In this document: positions 1-7,233 of the stretch, in pieces
Layout: each line of letters begins with the position of its first letter
How positions within the stretch are numbered: the first letter of the stretch is position 1
Origin: Bacillota bacterium
GTDB lineage: Bacteria; Bacillota_A; Clostridia; Lachnospirales; Lachnospiraceae
Direction of reading: 5' to 3'
Length of the DNA stretch: 24,170 bases
Assembly: GCA_023407175.1 (NCBI GenBank)
Contig: JAEYMU010000001.1
Coordinates: forward strand, 1 to 24,170
Program-made: the position numbers and the translations under genes
Notes under the pieces: model-generated
Seen by the model: only the letters and a program-made list of their open reading frames with translations
Database searches by the model: none
Told to the model about the DNA's origin: nothing

Positions 1-950
1 TAGGAGGAGTGGCCGGCTTAACGGGAGGACTGGGACTAGGAGCTGTGGCAATGTCAGGAGCCGGATTTGCATCATCAGCAGTAGGAAATACGGCGAATCA
101 GGTAATAAGGAACGGCGGCTTCAAAGACTTTAGTATGAAGGAATTGGCAGTGTCGTCATTAACTGGAGGAATCAGCTTTGGAGCAGCCGGAGCGGTCAGT
201 GGACCTGTAAAAGCACTGACGGACGGCATAGCCTCCCAGGCACTCAGGCAGACAGCCCAGGGAGCAATGGTGGGAGGAGTATCCGGAGCCACCGCGGGTG
301 TGACGGCAAATGTAGCAACCCAATCCTGGGATCTAGTAACCAAAGAAAAAACCAGCTTTGATATGGGAAGTCTCGCTAAAGACACGATTACCGGAGGAAT
401 CGCAGGGGGAGCCATCGGAGGAGGTCTTGGATATGCCGGTTCGAGATACGGGGCAAAGATAAGAGAGCTAGATGAAAAGGCCTATAGTAGCATGAGCAAA
501 GGCATGACTAAAATAGCAGAAGGAGCAAAAAAGGCATTTGCGGGTATCTTAAAAAATGAAACAGGCTCCATAAATATTGGGACGGAAGGTAACTATGAGG
601 GTGGCTCTCAGGCTGGAACGCTATATCATTATACAAATGAAAGTGGTATGAATGGAATAATTGAATCAAATCAGTTAAATCCATCGTTGAAAGCAAATAA
701 CCCAAAGGATGCAAGGTATGGAAGTGGTCAATATTTATCTGATATTGCACCAGATTCGAAAACACCATCACAGTTGGCTAAGCAATTCGTAAATATTCCA
801 AATAAGTATAAATACACAAATTACGTAGAAATAGATGTTAGTGGTTTAAATTTAATAAATGGGCGAAAAGGAATTTTTGTGATACCAAATGAATTACCAC
901 TAGATTTAACTGGGCGGATAGTTAGTTCGGGAAAAGTTGGAGTTAAATAG
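1..950 (+). CDS. Polymorphic toxin C-terminal part, ADP-ribosyltransferase-like tip (5' truncated by window)
   Basis: The frame is open to the left edge, so this is only the last ~315 residues of a larger protein; the GTG at 9 is just the first possible in-window start. Counting from it, residues 1-150 are rich in Gly/Ala, a linker style found before the tip of Rhs/LXG-type polymorphic toxins. Residues ~204-313 form a distinct tip with LYHYT (205-209, H207) and ARYGSGQYLSDI (235-246, Y242 and D245). This fits the His-Tyr-Asp pattern of the Tox-ART-HYD1 family, which transfers ADP-ribose from NAD to targets in rival cells. Base composition drops to AT-rich at about 590, where the tip begins, as expected for a swapped module. 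The delivery type (Rhs, LXG or other) cannot be seen. The gene 13 bases downstream is the expected immunity partner. Confidence 0.72.
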   Translation, partial: GGVAGLTGGLGLGAVAMSGAGFASSAVGNTANQVIRNGGFKDFSMKELAVSSLTGGISFGAAGAVSGPVKALTDGIASQALRQTAQGAMVGGVSGATAGVTANVATQSWDLVTKEKTSFDMGSLAKDTITGGIAGGAIGGGLGYAGSRYGAKIRELDEKAYSSMSKGMTKIAEGAKKAFAGILKNETGSINIGTEGNYEGGSQAGTLYHYTNESGMNGIIESNQLNPSLKANNPKDARYGSGQYLSDIAPDSKTPSQLAKQFVNIPNKYKYTNYVEIDVSGLNLINGRKGIFVIPNELPLDLTGRIVSSGKVGVK

Positions 951-963
951 AAAGGAAAAGATA

Positions 964-1425
964 ATGAAATATTGGCTAATTAATTTAGAAGAAGAAAAAT
1001 ATTGGATAGAGGTTTCAGATGATAATATTGCCATGAGGCAAGTAATTAAGGAGGTAGGTAATGTTATTAGGATTTCTTGCATAGAAGACTGCCTGGCAGA
1101 AGGAATATTTGATGTTGAGGATCTAGAAGGTGAAATACTTGAAACATCTATGGAAGAATTTGAAAAGGTATGGAGTAATGAAACAAAACCTTATCGTAAC
1201 CTTTGGAAAATTCAAAAAGAAAAATACCAAATTGGCAACATTGTAGAAGGTGAAATTAAATACTTTTATCCGCAAGGGATTATTATGCAAATTGGCGAGG
1301 GTAAAGGATTTTATGTTGATAAGAAAAAAAATAATGCGTATAGTAAGTACCCTTTGGATACTATAAAAGGAATAGTCAAAGGATATGATGAAAAAAATAT
1401 GTGGATAATAATATCTTCATTCTAA
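964..1425 (+). CDS. Probable immunity protein to the upstream toxin
   Basis: A 153-residue acidic cytosolic protein with no signal peptide or membrane segment. ATG 964 is preceded by AAAGGAAAAG and lies 13 bases after the toxin stop; an in-frame TTG at 937 lacks a better ribosome site. It shares the AT-rich composition of the toxin tip, as toxin-immunity pairs do. Residues ~95-153 (YQIGNIVEGEIKYFYPQGI... then IKGIVKGYDEKNMWIIIS) look like the beta-strand pattern of an S1/OB-type fold; the first half is not recognised. The role as immunity factor is inferred from position and composition, not from a recognised family. Confidence 0.6.
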   Translation: MKYWLINLEEEKYWIEVSDDNIAMRQVIKEVGNVIRISCIEDCLAEGIFDVEDLEGEILETSMEEFEKVWSNETKPYRNLWKIQKEKYQIGNIVEGEIKYFYPQGIIMQIGEGKGFYVDKKKNNAYSKYPLDTIKGIVKGYDEKNMWIIISSF

Positions 1426-1494
1426 TGTATTGTAGTATTATATTTCTGGTCAAACAATGTTATTAGGTTAATAGCCTTGTATATACTCTGTGCA

Positions 1495-1686
1495 TTAGAT
1501 ATATTGCCTGACATAGGTTTGAAGAGCACGAAGTGTCTTCTCTATAATGATATCAGATGCACAGTCCTGAATTTCAAGAGAGAAGTCATTAACCTTTAGT
1601 ATTATAGCAGCACCTGTCTTGTGTTTTTCAAACACAGGCACAGGCGGGATGAGTTGGACCACCTTAGGCAATTGTGAGAAATTCAT
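1495..1686 (-). pseudogene. Probable IS66-family accessory protein (TnpA/Orf1) remnant
   Basis: A 63-codon frame whose second half (GAAIILKVNDFSLEIQDCAS, then IIIEKTLRALQTY) resembles the C-terminal end of IS66 accessory protein TnpA, where a short beta hairpin is followed by a helix ending in a 'LRAL' pattern. The N-terminal HTH half expected for this ~100-residue protein is absent: upstream frames on this strand are closed by stops. No TnpB or large IS66 transposase is nearby. I read it as a decayed insertion-sequence scar behind the toxin-immunity pair; it could instead be a short unknown gene, since no good ribosome site is visible. Confidence 0.4.
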
Positions 1687-1710
1687 CTAAGTAATGCTGA
1701 TTTTATTGTA

Positions 1711-1762
1711 GGTTCAACCGAACTGTTGCTCACGTCTTCGGAAACAACGGCTCGGTTGAGCC
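1711..1762. repeat. Imperfect 18-bp inverted repeat
   Basis: Arms 1711-1728 and 1745-1762 match at 15 of 18 positions around a 16-nt loop. The right arm can alternatively fold on itself as a perfect 6-bp hairpin (CGGCTC, loop GGTT, GAGCCG, 1748-1763). No T-run follows, so it is not a normal terminator; it may be the end of a decayed mobile element or a regulatory structure. The remaining stretch 1426-1925 outside this, the IS-like remnant and the promoter holds nothing else I can identify. Confidence 0.55.
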
Positions 1763-1774
1763 GAAGTATGCATA

Positions 1775-1803
1775 TTGACAAGCATGGGAATTACAACTTT
1801 ACT
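1775..1803 (+). promoter_or_regulatory. Possible promoter for the HTH-methyltransferase gene
   Basis: TTGACA at 1775-1780, a 17-bp spacer and TTTACT (4 of 6 matches to TATAAT) at 1798-1803. The -35 is perfect but the -10 is weak. It would give a ~115-nt leader. Confidence 0.35.
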
Positions 1804-1850
1804 TTTTTTAAATAGAAAAGCATATTATTCAACCAAAAAGCGAATTAATT

Positions 1851-1918
1851 CTCCGCTTACGTTATAGCATTGGCTGCATGTTTTTGATAACATTAAGTCA
1901 TTAAATATTTGAGCGGAG
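1851..1918 (+). promoter_or_regulatory. Possible Shine-Dalgarno-sequestering pairing
   Basis: CTCCGCT (1851-1857) is the exact complement of AGCGGAG (1912-1918), which forms the ribosome site of the gene starting at 1926. A long-range 7-bp helix in the leader could mask translation start. The pairing is short and may be chance. Confidence 0.22.
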
Positions 1919-1925
1919 GTATTCT

Positions 1926-3038
1926 ATGGCAACAGTGAAACTTAAAATCGCAGAATTGAGAAAACAAAAAGGGATAGGACAACAGGATTTGGCAGATGTT
2001 CTGGGGGTGTCATTTCAATCCGTCAGTAAATGGGAGACAGGCATAACGATGCCGGATATTACATTGCTGCCGGATATAGCAGAGTATTTCAGTGTATCAG
2101 TTGATGAATTGTTGGGAGTAAAGCCTTTGCACCGGCAAGACTACATACCAAGTAACACGGACAACCATGATACTTCAAACGGTAAGGAAAATGGTCTTTA
2201 TAAAAACAGGAAATATTTCTGGAACGACGATTATCTTGAGTTTCTTGCGAGAAATGTCTGGAAAGTGGAAGCTTCGGTTGATGTAATTGACTTCAGGTGC
2301 TGTGAGGGATACCTGGGGCGGCAGCTGCTTGATATTATGCCAAAGGGGAGCACTTACACCGGAATAGATAATGAGTATTTTACAGATAAGGCAAGGCTTA
2401 AATTTGAGAATACCGGTTATAGTGCAAGGTTTCTAGCATCAGACATCTATTCCTTTGAAGCGGATAAAAAATATGATATAGCTATCATCCAGGCAGGATT
2501 ACGGCATATGAACAGACCGTTGGAGGTTGTGAAGAAAATGATAGCGTCTGTTAAAAAGGGCGGTCTTATCATATGTGTTGATGTGAACAGGGAATTTGAA
2601 AATGATGGACTTTACATAGACGGCCTCGATTATGATTACCTTTGTACAGCCTTTGATTTCCATAAACTATGGAAAAAGGAATTGGAATACGAGGGCAGGG
2701 ATTATGCAATCGGAATGAGGCTGCCGTTCTATATGCGGCAGTTAGGCTTACATGATGTTGATGTCCGTATGAATGACAGAGTAATGCTTGTGAATTCTGA
2801 CAGACCGGATTATGGGCAGGCAGTGCAGGATTTTATTGATATTCAAGGCTTGGACAAGTCCTTTAGCATATCCGGCGATGAAAGCATAATTGAATACTTT
2901 ATGAATCGGGGAATCGACAGGGCACAGGCGGAAGCATACATAAAAATGCGCGCACAGGTAGCTGATTATTTTAAAAAGAAAGAAAACAAGTCATTTTTGA
3001 AGGTGACCGGATTACTCATAGCATACGGAAGAAAATGA
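1926..3038 (+). CDS. XRE-family HTH regulator fused to SAM-dependent methyltransferase domain
   Basis: A 370-residue soluble protein. Residues 1-65 are a canonical XRE/lambda-repressor HTH (QQDLADVLGVSFQSVSKWE, ending in VDELLG). After a linker, residues ~95-300 resemble a class I methyltransferase: a degenerate motif I (VIDFRCCEGYLG, 120-131), the ribose-binding acidic position in TGIDNE (D148), ASDIYSF (D173) and a motif IV/VI-like region (IAIIQAG, KKGGLIICVD). Substrate is unknown. ATG 1926 has a good GCGGAGGT ribosome site. Motif I deviates from the usual DxGxGxG, so SAM may be bound weakly or sensed as a ligand. Standalone host gene; a terminator-like hairpin follows. Confidence 0.75.
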   Translation: MATVKLKIAELRKQKGIGQQDLADVLGVSFQSVSKWETGITMPDITLLPDIAEYFSVSVDELLGVKPLHRQDYIPSNTDNHDTSNGKENGLYKNRKYFWNDDYLEFLARNVWKVEASVDVIDFRCCEGYLGRQLLDIMPKGSTYTGIDNEYFTDKARLKFENTGYSARFLASDIYSFEADKKYDIAIIQAGLRHMNRPLEVVKKMIASVKKGGLIICVDVNREFENDGLYIDGLDYDYLCTAFDFHKLWKKELEYEGRDYAIGMRLPFYMRQLGLHDVDVRMNDRVMLVNSDRPDYGQAVQDFIDIQGLDKSFSISGDESIIEYFMNRGIDRAQAEAYIKMRAQVADYFKKKENKSFLKVTGLLIAYGRK

Positions 3039-3076
3039 GAAGAATATAGAAAAGAGGATACTATCCTCATATCAAC

Positions 3077-3107
3077 AGAGTCCATAGTGTAAAAACTATA
3101 GGACTCT
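3077..3107 (+). terminator. Hairpin terminator after the HTH-methyltransferase gene
   Basis: AGAGTCCATAGT pairs with ACTATAGGACTCT (one bulged A) around a GTAAAA loop, 38 bases after the stop codon. The T-tract behind it is poor (TATTAAC), so efficiency is uncertain. Confidence 0.5.
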
Positions 3108-3118
3108 TATTAACATGA

Positions 3119-3143
3119 GAACGGCTCGCAAAGCGTGCCGTTC
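3119..3143. terminator. Second strong hairpin, possible terminator
   Basis: GAACGGCTCGC and GCGTGCCGTTC form an 11-bp stem with one mismatch and an AAA loop, followed by GTTGTTTGCG. High stem strength but an imperfect U-tract. Confidence 0.45.
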
Positions 3144-3172
3144 GTTGTTTGCGTGCTGCCGTTATGCTGTTG

Positions 3173-3201
3173 TTGAAAAATGCCTGGTACTATGGTAAGA
3201 T
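3173..3201 (+). promoter_or_regulatory. Possible promoter for the cyclic-di-GMP gene pair
   Basis: TTGAAA (3173-3178), 17-bp spacer, TAAGAT (3196-3201). Each box matches consensus at 4 of 6 positions. It lies between the terminator hairpins and the diguanylate cyclase gene. Confidence 0.35.
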
Positions 3202-3320
3202 ATAGGAATAAATTTGCAGGACAAAAGACGCCATAAATCTACAAAAATGGCTTGATCAGGCGAAGGCTGTCATAGAGGATGGCCATAAGGGGAAAGTTAT
3301 GCAGAGAGGAACGAGAGAGG

Positions 3321-4475
3321 ATGCATTTTGGGCTGAAAACGGATAAATTTGATTTTGAAGATATGCATATAGATGAGATACAGAGAGAATATGTGAGAAT
3401 TGACGGAGACTGGCTATCGCTTCATTATAAAGCAACCATTGTACTGGCCGTATTTGCATTTATTGTGGAAGGTGTTTTGGGAATTTATCTGGTTAATTCC
3501 GACATGCTGACAACTACCGTGGAAAGATTTTTCTGGAAATTTTTATTTATTCCCAGTGGCATCAATATTCTTTTAATCATAATTGATACAATGGTTATAA
3601 AGTCAAAGCGACTTTCGCAAAAGGTGAAAATTTATTCTGTCTCCTTTATATTTATCGGTCTCTGTTTCATACTTTTTACGGTGCACAGTGTATTCGTGTC
3701 TGTGTTCTATATTTTTGCAATAGCAATTATGCTGACAACCATCTATGCGAATTACCTCGTGACCAGCATTACCGCAGGGGTGAGCATTCTGGCCATCGTC
3801 TTCTCTGAGCTGTTCATTGTATGGGATGCGGATAAGGTCAGTATTTTTCATGATACTTACCGCTTCAGTGATTTCATGATTTCTCTCTGTGTATTGTTTG
3901 CCTTTTCCATTGCCTGTATGATCGTAATCCGGTTTGAGCAGGAGAAGAATGCGGCCAGTATTCAAAAGGAAGCAGAAAGGCAGCAGCTACAGAAAAGCCT
4001 TCATATGGATGAATTAACCGGTATCTATAACCGGAAGGCGCTGCACGCCGCATTTAAGGATGTGGATGATGATAATGCATCCGACGGTAAATATATCCTG
4101 GCTATCGTCGATATTGACAAATTTAAAAAAATTAATGATAAATGGGGACATCACATCGGAGATCTCTGCTTGACAGAATTCGCAAAAATTCTGAAGGAAG
4201 AGAGTTCAACACTTACACCGTTTCGCTATGGGGGAGATGAGTTCTGTATCTTATTCAGAAGTATAGACATGGAAGAGGCGGAGGCCGTTTGCGGACGGCT
4301 TTTGGCGAGACTCAATGGATTGAGCTTTGAGGAATATCCTGACCTAAAGCTGACAGCCAGTTTTGGGCTGTCGGCATGTGCCGGAAAGATTGATGCGGTC
4401 AGGCTTTTTATTAATGCAGATCATGCCTTGTATGAGGCGAAGAAGATACGCAATACAATCTATATTTTTAGATAA
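3321..4475 (+). CDS. Membrane-bound diguanylate cyclase (GGDEF)
   Basis: Makes cyclic-di-GMP from two GTP at the inner face of the membrane. Numbered from an upstream in-frame ATG at 3279, about six hydrophobic segments lie at ~52-72, 83-107, 117-136, 138-158, 160-181 and 198-217. The cytoplasmic GGDEF domain follows from DELTGIYNR (244) through VDIDKFKKIND (metal-binding Asp) to an intact GGDEF at 318-322. No RxxD inhibitory site precedes GGDEF, so product inhibition is probably absent. I prefer ATG 3321 (MHFGLKTD) because GAGAGGAACGAG lies upstream; ATG 3279 has only a GAGG directly abutting it. The next gene starts 42 bases after the stop and is also a cyclic-di-GMP enzyme, suggesting co-expression. 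Confidence 0.85.
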   Translation: MHFGLKTDKFDFEDMHIDEIQREYVRIDGDWLSLHYKATIVLAVFAFIVEGVLGIYLVNSDMLTTTVERFFWKFLFIPSGINILLIIIDTMVIKSKRLSQKVKIYSVSFIFIGLCFILFTVHSVFVSVFYIFAIAIMLTTIYANYLVTSITAGVSILAIVFSELFIVWDADKVSIFHDTYRFSDFMISLCVLFAFSIACMIVIRFEQEKNAASIQKEAERQQLQKSLHMDELTGIYNRKALHAAFKDVDDDNASDGKYILAIVDIDKFKKINDKWGHHIGDLCLTEFAKILKEESSTLTPFRYGGDEFCILFRSIDMEEAEAVCGRLLARLNGLSFEEYPDLKLTASFGLSACAGKIDAVRLFINADHALYEAKKIRNTIYIFR

Positions 4476-4517
4476 GATCCCATGTTTTCTGAGGATAATC
4501 AATACTGAGGTGCAGTC

Positions 4518-7070
4518 ATGATAAAAAAATACGCCAGATATTTAGAAATACAGTTAATCATTATGCTTGTGATTTTTCTCACCCTGATCTTCTTTCTTAC
4601 ACGTTATCGAAGATCGGAGGATCATTATCAGCTTACGAATATCGGACAATCCGTATCCCACTCTCTGCAGCAGCACATTACAATGGCGGAAGGTGTTCTG
4701 ATTTCTCTTGCCTATAATTATGAAATAGATAAAAATATTGACCAGTATAAGTTTGTTATTTTAGCGGACAAATATATGAGGGAGAATGAAGACATTCTTT
4801 ACCTTCAGCACAAAAACAAAGATACTGTGACGGATATGGTGTTTCCGGATACCTATGCATATACTCTGGGTTCCTCCTTACGGGAGAGGCCGGAAACAGA
4901 AGAAGCCACTAATAAGGCCATTGAAAATCGGATGATGACGGCAAATGATCCCTATATCTTGAAAAATACAGATGAGCTGCTTGGACTGGTCGTACGCTAT
5001 CCTCTTTACAGGGAGGACCAGTTTGACGGTTTTTTTGTGGCAGTATTTGATTTGAATTCCAGCATGGATAAGGTGACAAAGGGAGTGGGAATGGAGGCAT
5101 TCCAGATGGCTCTCTATAACAAAAAGGGGGAAATCTTCTGGGGAGCTTCTCCCGGACTGGAGAAAGACATTTATTCGGTCCCAATTTCGGTCATGGATAA
5201 TGAGTGGACGATGAAGCTGTGGAGAAAAGAAACGAGCATCAAGGCTAATGATATCATGATTTTAATCATAATGCTGATTGTTTTGTCTCTTATGGGTCTT
5301 CTCGTTTATATGCAGGCGGGGCTTTTCAAAAAGGATAAAAATCTTCAATCTCTTGCCGCGCTCCACAGAGAGCTGGAACGGTTGAAGGAGAGCTATACGC
5401 TGGCTCTGGACAGTGCCAATGATGCTCTCTGGGAATGGAATCTCAAATCAGGTGAAATTGTGACTTCGGATAAATGGATTGAGATTACCGGCAATGCACT
5501 GGAGGGAAGGGGACTCGAAGCAATTCTGCAGAAAGAGACCATTCACCGGGAGGATTACCCGGAGGTATTGAAAGAGTTTCAGCTATGCCTGGAAGGTTCC
5601 ATAAGGGAGTTTCACAGAGAATACCGGATCAGGAATAAAGAAAATGCCTATACCTGGGTGCTGAACAGGGGCAGGGTTTATCTCGACAGTGAGGGTGCCC
5701 CGAGTAAGGTTGCAGGGGCGGTAACCAATATTGAAGAGCGGAAGCAGAGAGAATCTGAAATAGAATTCATGGCATTTTACGATATGCTGACGGGCCTGCC
5801 GAACAAGGTGCAGTTCATGAGAGTGCTGGAAGAGGTCCTAAAGAGCGGGGATGACGCTTTGAATGGGACTTCTATCTTAATGATTGATTTAGATAATTTC
5901 AAGATCCATAATGATCTGCTTGGACTTGATTTTTGTGATCAATTATTGAAGCAGGTAGGAAGCAGATTATTGCAAATCATGGGGACTGATAATATGGTAG
6001 CAAGATTTGGAGGGGATGAATTTCTGATTTTAGTCAGGGATCATAAGAGCATAAAGGAGTTGGAAATGCTCTGTAAAGGAATTCTCGGCATTTTTGGCTC
6101 ACCTTTTGAGCTGATGCAGAAATCAGTTTATGTATCGGCCAGCATCGGCATGGTTTGCCGCTTTGAACCTGGGCAAACTGCAAATGATGTACTTCGCAAT
6201 GTGGATACGGCTCTTAACAAAGCCAAGGAAAGCGGAAAGAACCAGTATTGTATTTATGATGCTCACATGCATGAGGAGATCATCAGAAAATCCAAGATAG
6301 AGGAATGTATCCGGCAGGCATTGATAGAAGATGACTTTATCATTCATTACCAGCCGCAGTATGATCTGGTAAATCAGAGCATAAGGGGCGTGGAGGCCCT
6401 GGCCAGGCTGCGCTCACAGGAACTGGGGATGATTTCACCCCTTGAGTTTATTGCGGTTGCCGAATACACGGGGCTAATCATCCCCTTTGGCAATTGGATA
6501 CTAAAAAATGCATGTATCCAGGGAAAGAACTGGATAGACCGTGGATATAATATAGGAAAGCTTTCTGTCAATATTTCAGTGCATCAGCTGCATGATGGGA
6601 ATTTCTTTGAGCAAGTGAAGAAGGTTTTGGCTCAGACCGGGTTTCCAGTGAAGCAATTGGAACTGGAGATTACAGAGAGTGTCTTTCTGGATTCCTCAGA
6701 GGACAATATCGAGATACTTAAAAGATTAAAATCCCTTGGAATCAGCATAGCTCTGGATGACTTTGGCACAGGATATTCATCATTGAATTATCTGACCGTG
6801 CTTCCTATTGATGTATTAAAAATTGATAAGTCATTCTTAGGAAGGGCTCTGGATGGGGAAATGGAAAACCGGGTGATCAGAAGCATCATTGAGCTGGCGC
6901 ATGATCTCGAGCTGAAGGTGGTATCAGAGGGAGTCGAGACCCAGAAGCAAAGACAAACCCTTGCGAAGATAGGATGCGATTATATTCAGGGATACTATTT
7001 TGCAAGACCGGAGGCAGCAGAAAGTGTGGAGAAATGGTTTGACCCTTACTCCAATAATCTTTTGGAATAA
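4518..7070 (+). CDS. Membrane CHASE-like/PAS/GGDEF/EAL cyclic-di-GMP enzyme
   Basis: 850 residues. Transmembrane segments at ~11-28 and ~246-268 enclose an extracytoplasmic sensor of ~215 residues resembling a CHASE domain (YPLYREDQFDGFFVAVFDL). A PAS domain follows (~291-408, SANDALWEWNLKSGEIVTSD), then GGDEF (~420-580, intact GGDEF at 498-502, no RxxD site) and EAL (~598-840). The EAL phosphodiesterase motifs are all present: EAL at 626-628, ELEITES, the DDFG loop (747-750), KIDKSF and SEGVET (803-808). Both synthetic and hydrolytic activities look intact, so the net direction is probably set by the sensor domains. The ribosome site is GAGGTGC before ATG 4518. It is the last host protein gene before the tRNA and prophage. 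Confidence 0.9.
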   Translation: MIKKYARYLEIQLIIMLVIFLTLIFFLTRYRRSEDHYQLTNIGQSVSHSLQQHITMAEGVLISLAYNYEIDKNIDQYKFVILADKYMRENEDILYLQHKNKDTVTDMVFPDTYAYTLGSSLRERPETEEATNKAIENRMMTANDPYILKNTDELLGLVVRYPLYREDQFDGFFVAVFDLNSSMDKVTKGVGMEAFQMALYNKKGEIFWGASPGLEKDIYSVPISVMDNEWTMKLWRKETSIKANDIMILIIMLIVLSLMGLLVYMQAGLFKKDKNLQSLAALHRELERLKESYTLALDSANDALWEWNLKSGEIVTSDKWIEITGNALEGRGLEAILQKETIHREDYPEVLKEFQLCLEGSIREFHREYRIRNKENAYTWVLNRGRVYLDSEGAPSKVAGAVTNIEERKQRESEIEFMAFYDMLTGLPNKVQFMRVLEEVLKSGDDALNGTSILMIDLDNFKIHNDLLGLDFCDQLLKQVGSRLLQIMGTDNMVARFGGDEFLILVRDHKSIKELEMLCKGILGIFGSPFELMQKSVYVSASIGMVCRFEPGQTANDVLRNVDTALNKAKESGKNQYCIYDAHMHEEIIRKSKIEECIRQALIEDDFIIHYQPQYDLVNQSIRGVEALARLRSQELGMISPLEFIAVAEYTGLIIPFGNWILKNACIQGKNWIDRGYNIGKLSVNISVHQLHDGNFFEQVKKVLAQTGFPVKQLELEITESVFLDSSEDNIEILKRLKSLGISIALDDFGTGYSSLNYLTVLPIDVLKIDKSFLGRALDGEMENRVIRSIIELAHDLELKVVSEGVETQKQRQTLAKIGCDYIQGYYFARPEAAESVEKWFDPYSNNLLE

Positions 7071-7087
7071 AAAAGTTAAATTAGTAG

Positions 7088-7116
7088 TTGACTTTTTACC
7101 TCTTTTGATAGATAAT
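7088..7116 (+). promoter_or_regulatory. Near-consensus sigma-A promoter of tRNA-Pro
   Basis: TTGACT (7088-7093), exact 17-bp spacer, GATAAT (7111-7116); each box matches consensus at 5 of 6 positions. The expected start near 7123 gives a ~37-nt 5' leader before the mature tRNA. Confidence 0.8.
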
Positions 7117-7159
7117 AACTAATGCGGTGCTTACCTAAGGCACCCCAAACCATAAAGAT

Positions 7160-7233
7160 CGAGGCGTGGCTCAGTTTGGTAGAGCGCTGCGTTCGGGACG
7201 CAGAGGCCGTGGGTTCGAATCCCGTCGCCTCGA
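7160..7233 (+). tRNA. tRNA-Pro (anticodon CGG)
   Basis: A full cloverleaf can be drawn by eye. Acceptor CGAGGCG pairs with CGCCTCG; D arm GCTC/GAGC; anticodon stem CTGCG/CGCAG with loop TTCGGGA giving anticodon CGG (reads CCG); T loop TTCGAAT; discriminator A at 7233. The 3' CCA is not encoded: the next bases are CTA, which are also the integrase stop codon on the other strand. Transcription is by the promoter at 7088-7116 and ends at the hairpin just downstream. Confidence 0.95.
7212..7233. other. Inferred attachment-site core (attL) in the tRNA 3' end
   Basis: The prophage begins directly at the 3' end of tRNA-Pro, with the integrase gene abutting it. Tyrosine recombinases of this type commonly use the T arm and acceptor 3' half of a tRNA as the crossover core, leaving the tRNA intact. 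The exact core cannot be fixed because the matching right-end copy lies outside the window; the T-arm-to-discriminator interval is given as best guess. Confidence 0.5.

Noticed and set aside
3202..3278. Searched for a cyclic-di-GMP riboswitch before the cyclase gene
   Set aside because: No convincing GEMM-type conserved core could be recognised by eye in the leader.
3603..3965. Minus-strand 120-codon frame
   Set aside because: Antisense to the transmembrane part of the diguanylate cyclase; no start signal or recognisable domain.
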